Assembly (NCBI GenBank): GCA_963732355.1
Contig: CAVSZD010000007.1
Coordinates: 744,001 to 808,000 of the forward strand
Origin: JADKAV01 sp963732355
GTDB taxonomy: Bacteria; Actinomycetota; Actinomycetes; S36-B12; UBA10799
Length of the DNA stretch: 64,000 bases
Direction: 5' to 3'
Positions 1 through 8,782 of this stretch are shown here, one piece after another (positions within the stretch are counted from its first letter, which is position 1; each line of letters begins with the position of its first letter). Made by a program: the position numbers and the translations under genes. The notes under the pieces were generated by a model that saw nothing but the letters and a program-made list of their open reading frames with translations, did no database searches and was not told the DNA's origin.

Positions 1-1767
1 CACGATCCGCGCTTTGGCTGCCAGCGCCGCCTTCTCCAGGTCGGCATCGGCGATCGCTGAGAGGTCGAACGGCGCCGGGAGCAACAACTCGCAGTTGCGG
101 TCCAACGGCGAGCCCAGTCGCATCGGCGGGTTCTCGATCCAGTCGTTGGCGGACAATTGCCGACTCAGCGACGCCAGCCCCTCCTGGCTGTAGTCCGAGG
201 CCGTCCAGTCCGCCGACGAAGTGTGGTCCAGCGAGGTCGTGAAGATCGACATCGTGCCGTCCCGGTTGTCCACCAACTCGACCAGTTGTTGCTGCTGCGG
301 GAAGTCGATGCATGAGGCCGTCGTGACCTCCCAGAACCCGCCGCCACCAGGTTTCGGGTGCGCGATGATCGTGTTGATGTGGGTGTGCCCGTTCATCCAT
401 GCAACGCAATTGGGGTACTCCTGCAGCATCGCCACGAATTCCTCGGCGTGGATAAGCCGCTGGGTTGGTCCAATAACGGGCTGGGCTTCGTTCTCCAAGG
501 TCGTGCTGTTGTGGTGACTCAGGACCAGGCAGAGCTTGTTCTCGGCGGTAGCCTGCTCGAGGCCCGAACGCAGCCAGTTGAACTGGTCCTCGGGCACGGC
601 CCCGTCCGGGCCCGCGACCTGGTTGCACGTGTCCAAACCGAATGCCCTGACATGCGGGCTCAGATCGGCGACCCAGTAGGTCTTGCCGGTGTCGACGTTG
701 TCCTGGGTGAAACCGTGGCCCACTGGCCCCGGCTTGTCCGGCGACTGCAGATGCGCCTGCATGAACTCCACACCCTCAAGCAGTTTGCGCTGCGGGTCGG
801 CGGTCACATCCTTGACTCCGGACTGCATGCCGTAGTTGACCCGGATGTTGTGCAGGAACTGGTTGACCGGGCTCAGTTCGTTGGCCCAGCCGCCCAGGAA
901 GTTGGCCGCGAACGGCTGCCACACAGCGGCCTTTCGATCGCCGATGGCAAATCTGCGCAGAGCATCCGACATGACCAGGGTGCCCAGGAAGTCCGTGTCG
1001 TGGTTGCCGTACACGGCGTACCACGGGGTGGCCAGCCCCACCGACTCCACGGTCTGGCTCACCGCCGCCTGCAGCATCCCGGGAATGGTCGGGAAACCGA
1101 AGTCCCCGTAGGGATCACCGGCCGGGTCCTCCGGGTGATAGGCGAACGTCGACTCGGCCCAGACCTGCACGCCCTCGTAGACCCCAGGTTTGCCGGAGTT
1201 GGGAGTGACCGGGAAACCGTCCAGCAGATCGATGTACCACTTGAGTTCCAACGCGGAGATCATGTCGGCGCTGTCGCCGGTGTTGAAGGCTGCCATCATC
1301 GGGGCGCCGGTCAAAGGGCTGAACTGCGCGGCGCGCATCGCTTGCACCATTGCCGCGACCACATTGACTGTAAGCGTGTCCTGCGGCCGGAACGAACCAG
1401 CCCACAGCGACGGGCTCTGGCCGACCATGACGTCCAGCCGCGCGGGTGACTGGGCGTCCATGATGTGCATGTCACTGAGGTGGCCCAGGTACGCAATCGT
1501 GCGGCGACTGCTGGCACGGCCCGGGCGCGCAGCACGCCCAAGCACGTCGTAGCGGGGGATGTACGGCTCCCCCGAACCTGCGGTCAGGTGGCGGTACTGC
1601 CGGTACTTCGGTGAGGTCAGCCGGATGGTCTGTTCAAGGGTGGTGGGAACGTCCGCGGGTTTGGTCGGCTCAGCCAGACGGGCCGCCAGGCCCTGTTGCG
1701 GAACTCCTAGAGCTGCGGCCAGTCCCGCGCTCGCACCAAGAAACCCCCGACGTGAAAGTCCCGCCAT
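1..1767 (-). CDS. Tat-exported metallophosphoesterase, 3' end outside window
   Basis: The frame is open from an ATG at 1767 to the left edge (589 codons), so the C-terminus is not seen. The N-terminus MAGLSRRGFLGASAG is a Tat signal, which implies export as a folded protein. Calcineurin-like phosphoesterase motifs occur in order: DMH in HLSDMHIMD (residues 99-101), GD in NTGDSAD (about 165), GNHD (254-257) and GHTH (about 460-463), the usual ligands of a two-metal centre. The long insertions between motifs and the Tat signal resemble the TIGR03767 family of actinobacterial phosphoesterases. The substrate is unknown. It is transcribed away from the next gene, leaving a 275-nt gap that holds one small ORF. 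Confidence 0.93.
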   Translation of the reverse strand, partial: MAGLSRRGFLGASAGLAAALGVPQQGLAARLAEPTKPADVPTTLEQTIRLTSPKYRQYRHLTAGSGEPYIPRYDVLGRAARPGRASSRRTIAYLGHLSDMHIMDAQSPARLDVMVGQSPSLWAGSFRPQDTLTVNVVAAMVQAMRAAQFSPLTGAPMMAAFNTGDSADMISALELKWYIDLLDGFPVTPNSGKPGVYEGVQVWAESTFAYHPEDPAGDPYGDFGFPTIPGMLQAAVSQTVESVGLATPWYAVYGNHDTDFLGTLVMSDALRRFAIGDRKAAVWQPFAANFLGGWANELSPVNQFLHNIRVNYGMQSGVKDVTADPQRKLLEGVEFMQAHLQSPDKPGPVGHGFTQDNVDTGKTYWVADLSPHVRAFGLDTCNQVAGPDGAVPEDQFNWLRSGLEQATAENKLCLVLSHHNSTTLENEAQPVIGPTQRLIHAEEFVAMLQEYPNCVAWMNGHTHINTIIAHPKPGGGGFWEVTTASCIDFPQQQQLVELVDNRDGTMSIFTTSLDHTSSADWTASDYSQEGLASLSRQLSANDWIENPPMRLGSPLDRNCELLLPAPFDLSAIADADLEKAALAAKARIV

Positions 1768-1821
1768 CTGCGCCTCCGACTGCGTGTTTCAAGGCAGCCT
1801 GACAGGTGTTCGGCGTTGAGG

Positions 1822-1953
1822 CTAGCGTGACCCGCTGGGGACCTCCAGCTCTTCGAGGCTGGTGGCGGGTTCGCCCCACGGCTGGTCGGTGAGCATGGCA
1901 GAGAAGTAGCCGATGAGTTCCTCGTCGGTGATTGGATCGACCATGACGGTCAT
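1822..1953 (-). CDS. small hypothetical protein, 43 aa
   Basis: This short acidic reading frame starts MTVMVDPITDEELIGYF and ends EVPSGSR. A purine-rich stretch (AGGGCAGGGG) lies a few bases before the ATG at 1953; a second ATG at 1944 is also possible. It has no membrane segment or signal peptide and I do not recognise a family. It sits alone between the metallophosphoesterase and the frameshifted secreted-protein gene, on the same strand as both. The support is only codon pattern and the possible ribosome binding site. Confidence 0.35.
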   Translation of the reverse strand: MTVMVDPITDEELIGYFSAMLTDQPWGEPATSLEELEVPSGSR

Positions 1954-2041
1954 GCGCTACCCCTGCCCTCGTCAGACTTCAGGGTAGCCCCGTTCGACGA
2001 CCTCGGGAACCAACAAAGACCAAATTTACGAGGACCTGAAC

Positions 2042-3083
2042 TCATCGAATCCTTCGCGACACAGCAGTCGGAACGGGCTCAAGAACGACTTCGAAAGCCA
2101 CCTGCTGTTTCGTGTACGGATTGCGTGCCCACAGCAGCACGCCACCGTCGGTATCGGACACCCGGATGGCAATCTCGTGACCCCGGTTCGCGGCCTTGAC
2201 CCGACCACGCGCCTGCCTGCGAAGCCCTTCCAACGAACGCCTGCCCTCCAGGCTGGCCGCCAGGAACCGGATATCCGTCACAAGGGCGACGGCGTCGGTG
2301 GCCCGGACCCACGCGGCCTGACTGACCACCGATGTGCGCCCGGGACGTTCGATCTGCGGTCGCCCGTAGGACCACCGTGCGTAGTTGTTCACATCCACAC
2401 CAGCCCGGCGGGGACCGACAACACTGGCCGACCCGGAGGTGATCAGCCCCTGGGAGACCTCGAGCACCGACTTGACCTTCACGGGCAGTGCCGGGTCCTC
2501 GATCCGGTAAGACGAGACTCCAGGTCTCGACGTCGCCAACGACAGTGCGGTCCACCGTGGCCTGCGCACCGGTGGGGAGCAGATGCGAGGCGCAACGTTG
2601 GGGTTGTGAAGGCACAAGGGTCGAGTCGAGATCCACGAACCTGTCAGGCGCGAGCAGATCCGTGCGCAGGTACTTGTCGAAGGCGCGCGAGGCGATCACG
2701 CCGTACTGACCACGGCTGAGCACCCAGGGCCGCTTTCGGAAGCCGAGGTAGCCGGCCGCCTGCTTGACCTGGGCCTTGCGCAGGCGCGCGTCGAGGACAA
2801 ACCCGCTGCGGTCGAAGGTCCCCTTGCCGCGCTGCACCAGCGTCGGCCATCCCGTGTCCAGCACCCGGCCCGAGACTGGGTCATAGCGCTGCTCCTGAAC
2901 GACTCGCCCCGTCTTCTTCAACTGCAGGCGGACGGTTCCACCCTGTTCGAAAGCGGCCCGGGATGCGTTGCACAGGTTGTTGAGTTCGGCGACCGCCTGG
3001 TCGACCGGCACCGGGTCGGCATGGGCCGGGGCGACCGCCAGCAGGCAAACTGCAGCGGTCAGCAAACCCGTCGCCCGAATCAC
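2042..3083 (-). pseudogene. secreted protein of the NPYT paralogue family, frameshifted
   Basis: Translation from 3083 gives a signal peptide (MIRATGLLTAAVCLLAVAPAHA) and about 190 plausible residues up to GDVETWS. At about 2511-2520 the sense frame moves by one base and continues to a stop at 2042, ending with GGVLLWARNPYTKQQVAFEV. The secreted protein at 15566-16531 ends with the matching GGVRIFRKNPYTGTRHEWRV, so the two are paralogues and the downstream frame is real coding sequence. Either the gene is decayed or the assembly carries a one-base error. Function unknown; the product would be exported and has no enzyme motif I recognise. Confidence 0.75.
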
Positions 3084-3177
3084 CTGGCCTCCCCGCCGCG
3101 CCCGCGGCCTTGCGCGGTCGTAATCACAGTGTGCATCTCAGCTTTCACCTTGCGTGCACCGGCACGCCAGATCGTGC

Positions 3178-4944
3178 TCACACTTGCTCGAGGAACCCAC
3201 CGGACTGATGGGCCCACAGGGCCGCATAGATCCCCCCACTGGCGAGCAGTTCTGCGTGGCTGCCCTGCTCGGTGATCCTGCCGGCATCCATGACGAGGAT
3301 CCGGTCCATGGCCTGGATCGTGGAGAGCCGGTGAGCGATCACCAACGTCGTGCGACCGGCCATGGCGCCGGCTAAGGCGTGCTGGATGTGGACCTCACTC
3401 TCAGAGTCCAAGGCACTGGTCGCTTCGTCCAGCAGCAGGATGCGGGCATCCTTCAGAATGGCGCGGGCAATGGCGATCCGCTGGCGCTGGCCACCGGACA
3501 GTTTGACTCCGCGCTCACCGACCAACGTCTCGAACCCGTCGGGCAATGACTCGATGAAGTCCGTGGCATAGGCGCGCTGCGCTGCGTCGCGCACCTGCTC
3601 GAAGGTCGCACCCGGCAGACCGTAGGCGATGTTCTCCCGCAGCGTCCGGTGGAACAGCAGCGGTTCCTGCGGCACGTAGGAGATCTGCTGGCGAAGGCTG
3701 CGCTGGGTCACCTGGGCGATGTCCTGCCCATCGATGAGGATCCGCCCGGCTTGCACGTCGGAGAAGCGCAGGAGCAGTCGTGTCAAAGTGGACTTGCCGC
3801 TGCCGGAGTGCCCGACAAGGCCGATCTTCTCGCCAGCCGCTACGTGCAGTTCGAAGTTCTCGAACAGCGGGTCGTCGAACTGCCCCTCGTGGCCGAACGT
3901 GAGGCGCTCGATGTCGATTGCCCCTCGCGTGATGCGCAACGGGACGCCTGACCGGTCCTCCACCCCGACCGGCAGGTGAAGGATCTCGACCATCTCGTGG
4001 GCGTCACCGATGACCTTGTTGTAGTTGCGGATCACCTCATTGATCGACCACAACTGGCTGGTCACCGTCAACGTGTAGGTGACCGCGAGGTACACCGGAC
4101 CGATGGCGATCACGTCGTACTGGGCCGCGAGCACGGCTGCGGCCACGGCCCCGGTGTTGATGATGGTGATCACCGAGGCATAGCCAGCGCTGAACTTCAG
4201 GAAGGAACGCATCACGTCCAGGTCGCGGGCGGTTCGGATCTGGGCCACTTCGCCGGCGGTGTCGCGCTCATCGGGCTCGGAGCCCTGCGCCTTGACTGCG
4301 GAGATGTTGGTCATCACGTCGGCCAGGAAACCGGTCATGCGGTTGGCGGCGTGGGCCTCCGCGACGGTCAGATCCTGCATGCGCCGGGTGGCCGCGAACA
4401 CCAGGGCGATGAAGACCATGGACATTGAGAACAGGAACAGCGCGTAGGGCCACATCACGAATGCCAGAACAACGCTGGCCACCATGACGCCGGTGAAGAT
4501 CGGCACCAAGGCCCACACGATCGTGTCCCAGAACATCTCGAACGCACCCAGCAACTTGTTGGTCTGGGAAACCAGGGACCCGCTGAAGCGGTTGGCGTGG
4601 AAGGCGACGCTCTGGTCGGTGAGGTGGTCGAACACCTGCTGGAACAGCAGCGCCATCCCCTTGACTTCCATCGTCCACGTCGCCCAGAGCACGATCCGCC
4701 AGGCGATGACGGTGCCCACGATCTGGCTCATCAGGTAGCCGAGAACCAGCGGCCAGGAGTTCGCCCAACTCACGTCACCGGTCTGCATCTGGTCCAGCAG
4801 CAGCGAGATGAAGAACGGCCCCAGGAACTGCCCGATCCCAACGGCGAAGGCCGGGCCAATGATGGCCACGATCCTGCGCCCAGGGGTCACCCCCGCCACG
4901 TCCCAGAAGAGGCGCAGCGAAGCGGAAGAGGTGGAAACGGCCAT
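3178..4944 (-). CDS. ABC exporter, fused permease and ATPase
   Basis: A 588-aa half-transporter of the multidrug/lipid exporter type. About five or six membrane segments fill residues 20-310, followed by the nucleotide-binding domain: Walker A GHSGSGKST (about 378-386), signature LSGGQ (482-486), Walker B ILLLDEATSALD, and the H-loop histidine in IAHRLST. The ATG at 4944 is preferred because GGATCAAGAG precedes it; an in-frame TTG lies 12 codons upstream. Half-transporters of this kind dimerise; no partner gene is adjacent, so a homodimer is likely. Substrate cannot be inferred. A 68-bp palindrome separates it from the divergent gene at 5103. Confidence 0.95.
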   Translation of the reverse strand: MAVSTSSASLRLFWDVAGVTPGRRIVAIIGPAFAVGIGQFLGPFFISLLLDQMQTGDVSWANSWPLVLGYLMSQIVGTVIAWRIVLWATWTMEVKGMALLFQQVFDHLTDQSVAFHANRFSGSLVSQTNKLLGAFEMFWDTIVWALVPIFTGVMVASVVLAFVMWPYALFLFSMSMVFIALVFAATRRMQDLTVAEAHAANRMTGFLADVMTNISAVKAQGSEPDERDTAGEVAQIRTARDLDVMRSFLKFSAGYASVITIINTGAVAAAVLAAQYDVIAIGPVYLAVTYTLTVTSQLWSINEVIRNYNKVIGDAHEMVEILHLPVGVEDRSGVPLRITRGAIDIERLTFGHEGQFDDPLFENFELHVAAGEKIGLVGHSGSGKSTLTRLLLRFSDVQAGRILIDGQDIAQVTQRSLRQQISYVPQEPLLFHRTLRENIAYGLPGATFEQVRDAAQRAYATDFIESLPDGFETLVGERGVKLSGGQRQRIAIARAILKDARILLLDEATSALDSESEVHIQHALAGAMAGRTTLVIAHRLSTIQAMDRILVMDAGRITEQGSHAELLASGGIYAALWAHQSGGFLEQV

Positions 4945-4999
4945 CTCTTGATCCTGCTTCGAACCGGGGCCTGGACTCAACCGGGTTTCATCCGCCCGC

Positions 5000-5067
5000 G
5001 TTAGAGGTTGTCCTGTTGGTTAGAGAATCCACGCGTTGTTTCGCTAACCAACAGCACAACCTCTAAC
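5000..5067. repeat. 68-bp palindromic repeat, copy 1 of 4
   Basis: Two arms of about 28 bp (starting GTTAGAGGTTGTCC and ending CAACCTCTAAC) flank a 12-nt loop TCCACGCGTTGT. It lies between divergent starts at 4944 and 5103, so it is not a simple terminator. This copy has two mismatches between arms (TCC for TGC, AGAG for AGCG). Other copies are at 7817, 47191 and 48884. Confidence 0.9.
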
Positions 5068-5102
5068 CAGGACAAACCCGGCCCCGTGACACACTCTGTC
5101 CC

Positions 5103-5690
5103 GTGAGCGCGAACGAATTCCTCGACCGAGTCATGCCGCACGTCACCGACCTGGGTCGCGAGAAGTACCACTCGGCATCCTGGCGGTTCGAGAAGCGGCC
5201 CACCTCCGAAGGCGTGGGCCTGCTACCACATGCGGATACCGATGTGGAACTCATGGCCGCGCACATCCTCGATGTCGAGGCCTACCCGGAGAACGTCAAG
5301 TACGTAGAGGGGATCGAGGTCATCGAACGCCGATCCGACACCGACGTCACGTATATCCAACGCATGCACCTGCCGCTATTGGGCCGCATCCAGGTGCAGA
5401 TCAACCTCTCGGACTACGGCGATCGCGACGGTTTCCGGGTGATCGCGTGGGATCAGGACGACGAAGCCACGGCGGCCCTGGACAAGAAACAGGGAGCGCG
5501 CACCGCCTACAACCTCGGCGCCTGGCTGCTGGCCGAAGATGCGGTCGGTTACGCCCTGGCGTCAGCACCGCTCAAGAGCGACGTCGGGACGCTGAAGTAC
5601 ATGGCGATGACCAAGGGCGCTGACGCAACCGCCGGTGAGGTGCTCAGGCAGAACATCGAGGGAATGATCGCCTGGGCACACCGGGGCTGA
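5103..5690 (+). CDS. SRPBCC/START-like domain protein
   Basis: A 195-aa protein with GTG start. The pattern of a helix-grip SRPBCC protein is visible: LMAAHILDVEAYPENVKYVEGIEV early (binding and positioning segment), alternating beta strands in the middle, and a long C-terminal helix (residues 160-195). Proteins of this fold bind lipids or other hydrophobic ligands or act as cyclases and aromatases, but nothing here fixes the ligand. It has no signal peptide or membrane segment, so it is probably cytoplasmic. Its stop abuts that of the convergent HdeD-like gene. Confidence 0.8.
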   Translation: MSANEFLDRVMPHVTDLGREKYHSASWRFEKRPTSEGVGLLPHADTDVELMAAHILDVEAYPENVKYVEGIEVIERRSDTDVTYIQRMHLPLLGRIQVQINLSDYGDRDGFRVIAWDQDDEATAALDKKQGARTAYNLGAWLLAEDAVGYALASAPLKSDVGTLKYMAMTKGADATAGEVLRQNIEGMIAWAHRG

Positions 5691-6266
5691 TCAGGACGCG
5701 ACCAGCTTGCCCAACTTACGCAACTGGAAGGCCCGCACCACGTCGGTGATGCCCTGCAGCATCGCCCAGACCCCTGCGAACACCAGCAGGATGTAGACCC
5801 GCTCGAAGAGGAACTGCCCGGCCACCCAGAAGGCCAGCACGAACATGATGATCCCCGAGATCAGTCCCAGCCACCACAGGTCGTTGGTCTCACGGGTGGT
5901 GAATGCTTCGATGACCCAGAAGATGGCCACGAGCAAGAACAGGAAGCCCAGCGAATCGGCAAGGGCTGCGGTGGTGGCGCCGGGGTTGATCAACGCCCAG
6001 ATCCCGGCGAGAACGAACAGCACCCCGAAGACGATCCACAGCCACTTCCAGCCCTCGACCGCCGTCGAGATCAAGAACTGCTGAAAGCCCGTGAACAGGA
6101 ACATCGCACCGATGATGACTCCGACGGTCGTCACCGAGGCCGCGTTCATCTGCAGGATCACGATGGCGATGAAGAACCACAGGATCCCTGCGACCAAGGT
6201 CAGCCACCACAACTTACTGGCTGCCCCGATGACCTCTCGGGCTTCTTGAGCTTCAGTTTCGGACAT
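5691..6266 (-). CDS. HdeD-like (DUF308) integral membrane protein
   Basis: A 191-aa protein of six hydrophobic helices in three pairs, rich in Trp, Phe and Gly (LWWLTLVAGILWFFIAIVIL, WLWIVFGVLFVLAGIWALI, LLVFAGVWAMLQGITDVVRA). This repeated-hairpin layout is typical of the HdeD/DUF308 family, whose E. coli founder is linked to acid resistance. The ATG at 6266 follows a strong AGGAGG 5-6 nt upstream; a longer in-frame extension has poor codon use and was not taken. It is codirectional with the DUF2252 gene, 26 nt downstream of its stop, and may be cotranscribed. Confidence 0.9.
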   Translation of the reverse strand: MSETEAQEAREVIGAASKLWWLTLVAGILWFFIAIVILQMNAASVTTVGVIIGAMFLFTGFQQFLISTAVEGWKWLWIVFGVLFVLAGIWALINPGATTAALADSLGFLFLLVAIFWVIEAFTTRETNDLWWLGLISGIIMFVLAFWVAGQFLFERVYILLVFAGVWAMLQGITDVVRAFQLRKLGKLVAS

Positions 6267-6292
6267 GGGTGCCTCCTCAGACACCCGAATAT

Positions 6293-7699
6293 CTACCACC
6301 CAGCGTCGGCAACTTCGATGCGACCCGCCGAAGCCGCAGCCTTCAACGCGGCGTAATCCTCTGCGTTCTGATCGGCGTAGTTCTCCGCGTAGGTAGCCAG
6401 GACACTGTCGAGGGTGTCGCTGGTGCCCAGGTAGCCGGCCAAAGCGACCCGGTCCCCGGAGCGGCTGTGCGCCCGGGCCAAGGTCCAGCCACAGAGCTCC
6501 GCGTAGATGTCCATTGCCGGGACATCCATGGCGTCGAGGTCGGCGGACTCTTTCCAATCCCACATCTGGCGCACATAGAAATCGACATGCTGATCGCGAA
6601 CCTCCACCTGGGTCCAGCCAAGCAGGATGTCGCTGGACGCTTGCATCACGCGCTGGCCTTCGACGACGCGTTGCCCGTGATGTGTCGCGCGCGAGTGCCC
6701 CAGATAGGGCTCAAGCACGGATGCTTCGGCTTGTTTGAGCTGCAGCATCAAGACGTCGCTCTCGTCATGGTCGGCCATGAGCAGCATCACCCAGCACCGG
6801 GTGCCGACACTGCCGACGCCAACAACCTTGCGGGCGAGGTCGACCACCCGGTAGCCCGAGAAGAGCACTCTGCGATCGGAGATGAGACTGCGACGGTAGG
6901 TCACCAGGGCTGCCTGGGTGGCGTGCCGGTACTCCTCCTTGTCGTCTGCCCCCACGACCTCGTCGAACGTCTCCATGAACGGCGGATTGCTTACGAAGGA
7001 GATGCGGCCGTCGGCGGCTTTCGTCGTGAGTTTGTCCAGCGCGCGCTGGCTGGTCTTAGTCTGCGCCTTGGCAACAGTCTTCTCGAAACTCTTGCGGAAC
7101 TTCTTGTCGACCCTGTCCCCCCAACGGTTCTCGATGTCCTCGGCCGTCAGGCGTGAGTACCAGACATCCATTCGCGACATGTGCGAGAAGGTCGTGACGG
7201 CTTCGCGATACGACTTGACCACCCGCTTGAGGATCTCGGCGCGCGTGGCTGCGTCGAAACCACGGCTTCGGCCCGCGACTGCGAAGCTCGCGACGAGCCG
7301 CTTCAGGTCCCACTCGAAGGGCCCGGGCAGCGTCTCGTCGAAGTCATTGACGTCGAACACGAAGGTGCGGTCCGGGGACGCGTAGCCTCCGAAGTTGGCA
7401 AGGTGGGCGTCGCCTGCCAACTGAACCGTCAGATGCGTATTCGGGCTGTAGGACAGGTCGCTGGCCATGACCGCAGCCGCGCCCCGGTAGAACGCGAACT
7501 CGCTGGACAACATCCGCGCGTAACGCACCGGCACCAGGTCCTGCACCCGGGAGTCACCCTGGTTGATGAGGATCTGAACTGGATCACGCCGATCAGCCGG
7601 CGGCTGCCATACACCCAGTGAGTCCCGAGGCACCTTACTGCGGACCTCCTGGCCCGCCCGCCGCCGCTCCCGCCGACCGTTCGATTCGGTGTCAACCAC
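6293..7699 (-). CDS. DUF2252 family protein
   Basis: A 468-aa protein matching the DUF2252 family: GDAHLANFGGYASPDR, a DVNDFDETLPGPFEWDLKRL block, and SGYRVVDLARKVVGVGSVGT. These resemble the catalytic loop and metal motifs of the protein-kinase-like fold (HxN and D), and the family is often compared with aminoglycoside phosphotransferase-type kinases; no substrate is established. I chose the GTG at 7699, preceded by GGAAGGGG, because an upstream in-frame extension runs through the 68-bp palindrome and is implausible. Confidence 0.88.
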   Translation of the reverse strand: MVDTESNGRRERRRAGQEVRSKVPRDSLGVWQPPADRRDPVQILINQGDSRVQDLVPVRYARMLSSEFAFYRGAAAVMASDLSYSPNTHLTVQLAGDAHLANFGGYASPDRTFVFDVNDFDETLPGPFEWDLKRLVASFAVAGRSRGFDAATRAEILKRVVKSYREAVTTFSHMSRMDVWYSRLTAEDIENRWGDRVDKKFRKSFEKTVAKAQTKTSQRALDKLTTKAADGRISFVSNPPFMETFDEVVGADDKEEYRHATQAALVTYRRSLISDRRVLFSGYRVVDLARKVVGVGSVGTRCWVMLLMADHDESDVLMLQLKQAEASVLEPYLGHSRATHHGQRVVEGQRVMQASSDILLGWTQVEVRDQHVDFYVRQMWDWKESADLDAMDVPAMDIYAELCGWTLARAHSRSGDRVALAGYLGTSDTLDSVLATYAENYADQNAEDYAALKAAASAGRIEVADAGW

Positions 7700-7816
7700 G
7701 CCAACCCCTTCCGTCGCGGCAAAGCCTAGAGGTTGGAGGTGGCATTTGGCTCCTCGCGGGAGGTGGCGGAGGCCGAGGTCGGCGGGCCGCCGGGCAGACC
7801 ACAAGCCGGTGACCTC

Positions 7817-7884
7817 GTTAGAGGTCGTGCTGTTGGTTAGCGAATCCACGCGTTGTTTCGCTAACCAACAGCACAACCTCTAAC
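7817..7884. repeat. 68-bp palindromic repeat, copy 2 of 4
   Basis: Arms of 28 bp with one mismatch (GTCGTGC on the left against GTTGTGC implied by the right arm) enclose the loop TCCACGCGTTGT. It sits between two codirectional minus-strand genes, just downstream of the patatin stop at 7892 and about 120 nt upstream of the DUF2252 start, where it could act on transcript 3' or 5' ends. Confidence 0.92.
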
Positions 7885-7891
7885 CGGAGGC

Positions 7892-8782
7892 TCAGGAACG
7901 CACCGCGCTGACGGATCCCGGGGCAACCGCGATCGCTCGCAGAACCTCGAACTCATCCAAACCGCTGGGCAGGTTGTAGATCCCGCGGCGCAACCGTGTG
8001 GGCAGGTTTCCCAACTGCATCTCGGCTGCCTGCCGGCCAGCCTGGATCATGCCCGCGGGATCAGAGAAGTCGAGCAGGCGTCCAGCGGGGGTGGACAGAA
8101 CCACGACCGGCATCTTCGCGGCCACGCGCACCAAGGCATTGACCGCCTGCTCCCGGATCTCGTGGGCATAGGCCAGCGCGCCCACCTCCCACCACCGGTA
8201 CTCCGAGGCCGTCTGAGTGGTCGTTGCCGAGTGGCCCACATCCAGAACGATCATGGTGCGGGCATCATCACCCAGCGTTGGCAGCGGCATCCCGGCGACA
8301 AACCCCCCGTCGATGTAGTGGCGGCCCGCGACGGTGACCGGTGGGATCAAGCCGGGCAGCCCACTGGCGGCCATGACGGCCGGAACCAGATCACCGGAAT
8401 CGAGAACCGCAGCAGTGCCCCGCTGCAGATCGGTGGCAACCAGACGAAGAGGGCGCTGCAATTGCTCGAACGTCTCGGGCAGCATGTCGGCCAACCGCGA
8501 TCGGATCAGTGCCTCCTGTTTGGCCGCCTGCTTGGCGGTGACACTGCGGGCGATCGCACGCACCGGGCTGCGGAGCACATCTTCATCGAGCCAGAGCCAG
8601 AACTCCTGCAGTCGGGCGGTGGAGACCCCCGCAGCGTAGGCCGCAGAATTGATCGACCCCAGCGATGTGCCCGCCACCCACGCGGCGTCGATACCGCGCT
8701 CCTCCAGGACCTGCAGCATCCCGACCTGCGCGGGAGTGCGGGCCAGGCCGAAGGTCATCACGACCCCGATCGGAGCTTTCAC
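7892..8782 (-). CDS. patatin-like phospholipase, second of a coupled pair
   Basis: A 296-aa patatin-fold acyl hydrolase with the Ser of GTSLGS (Ser40, the GxSxG nucleophile elbow) and the Asp of IDGGF (Asp158), which form the catalytic dyad. The usual N-terminal glycine-rich oxyanion loop (GGGxxG) is replaced by TFGLARTPAQVG, which is atypical. Its GTG start overlaps the stop of the upstream patatin (GTGA at 8779-8782), so the two are translationally coupled. Both lack signal peptides. The substrate is probably an acyl ester; this copy may have altered catalysis. Confidence 0.88.
   Translation of the reverse strand: MKAPIGVVMTFGLARTPAQVGMLQVLEERGIDAAWVAGTSLGSINSAAYAAGVSTARLQEFWLWLDEDVLRSPVRAIARSVTAKQAAKQEALIRSRLADMLPETFEQLQRPLRLVATDLQRGTAAVLDSGDLVPAVMAASGLPGLIPPVTVAGRHYIDGGFVAGMPLPTLGDDARTMIVLDVGHSATTTQTASEYRWWEVGALAYAHEIREQAVNALVRVAAKMPVVVLSTPAGRLLDFSDPAGMIQAGRQAAEMQLGNLPTRLRRGIYNLPSGLDEFEVLRAIAVAPGSVSAVRS

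Noticed and set aside
358..1449. A 363-codon plus-strand reading frame
   Set aside because: It lies opposite the metallophosphoesterase, whose motifs and Tat signal are clear; the plus frame is a GC-rich shadow without domains.
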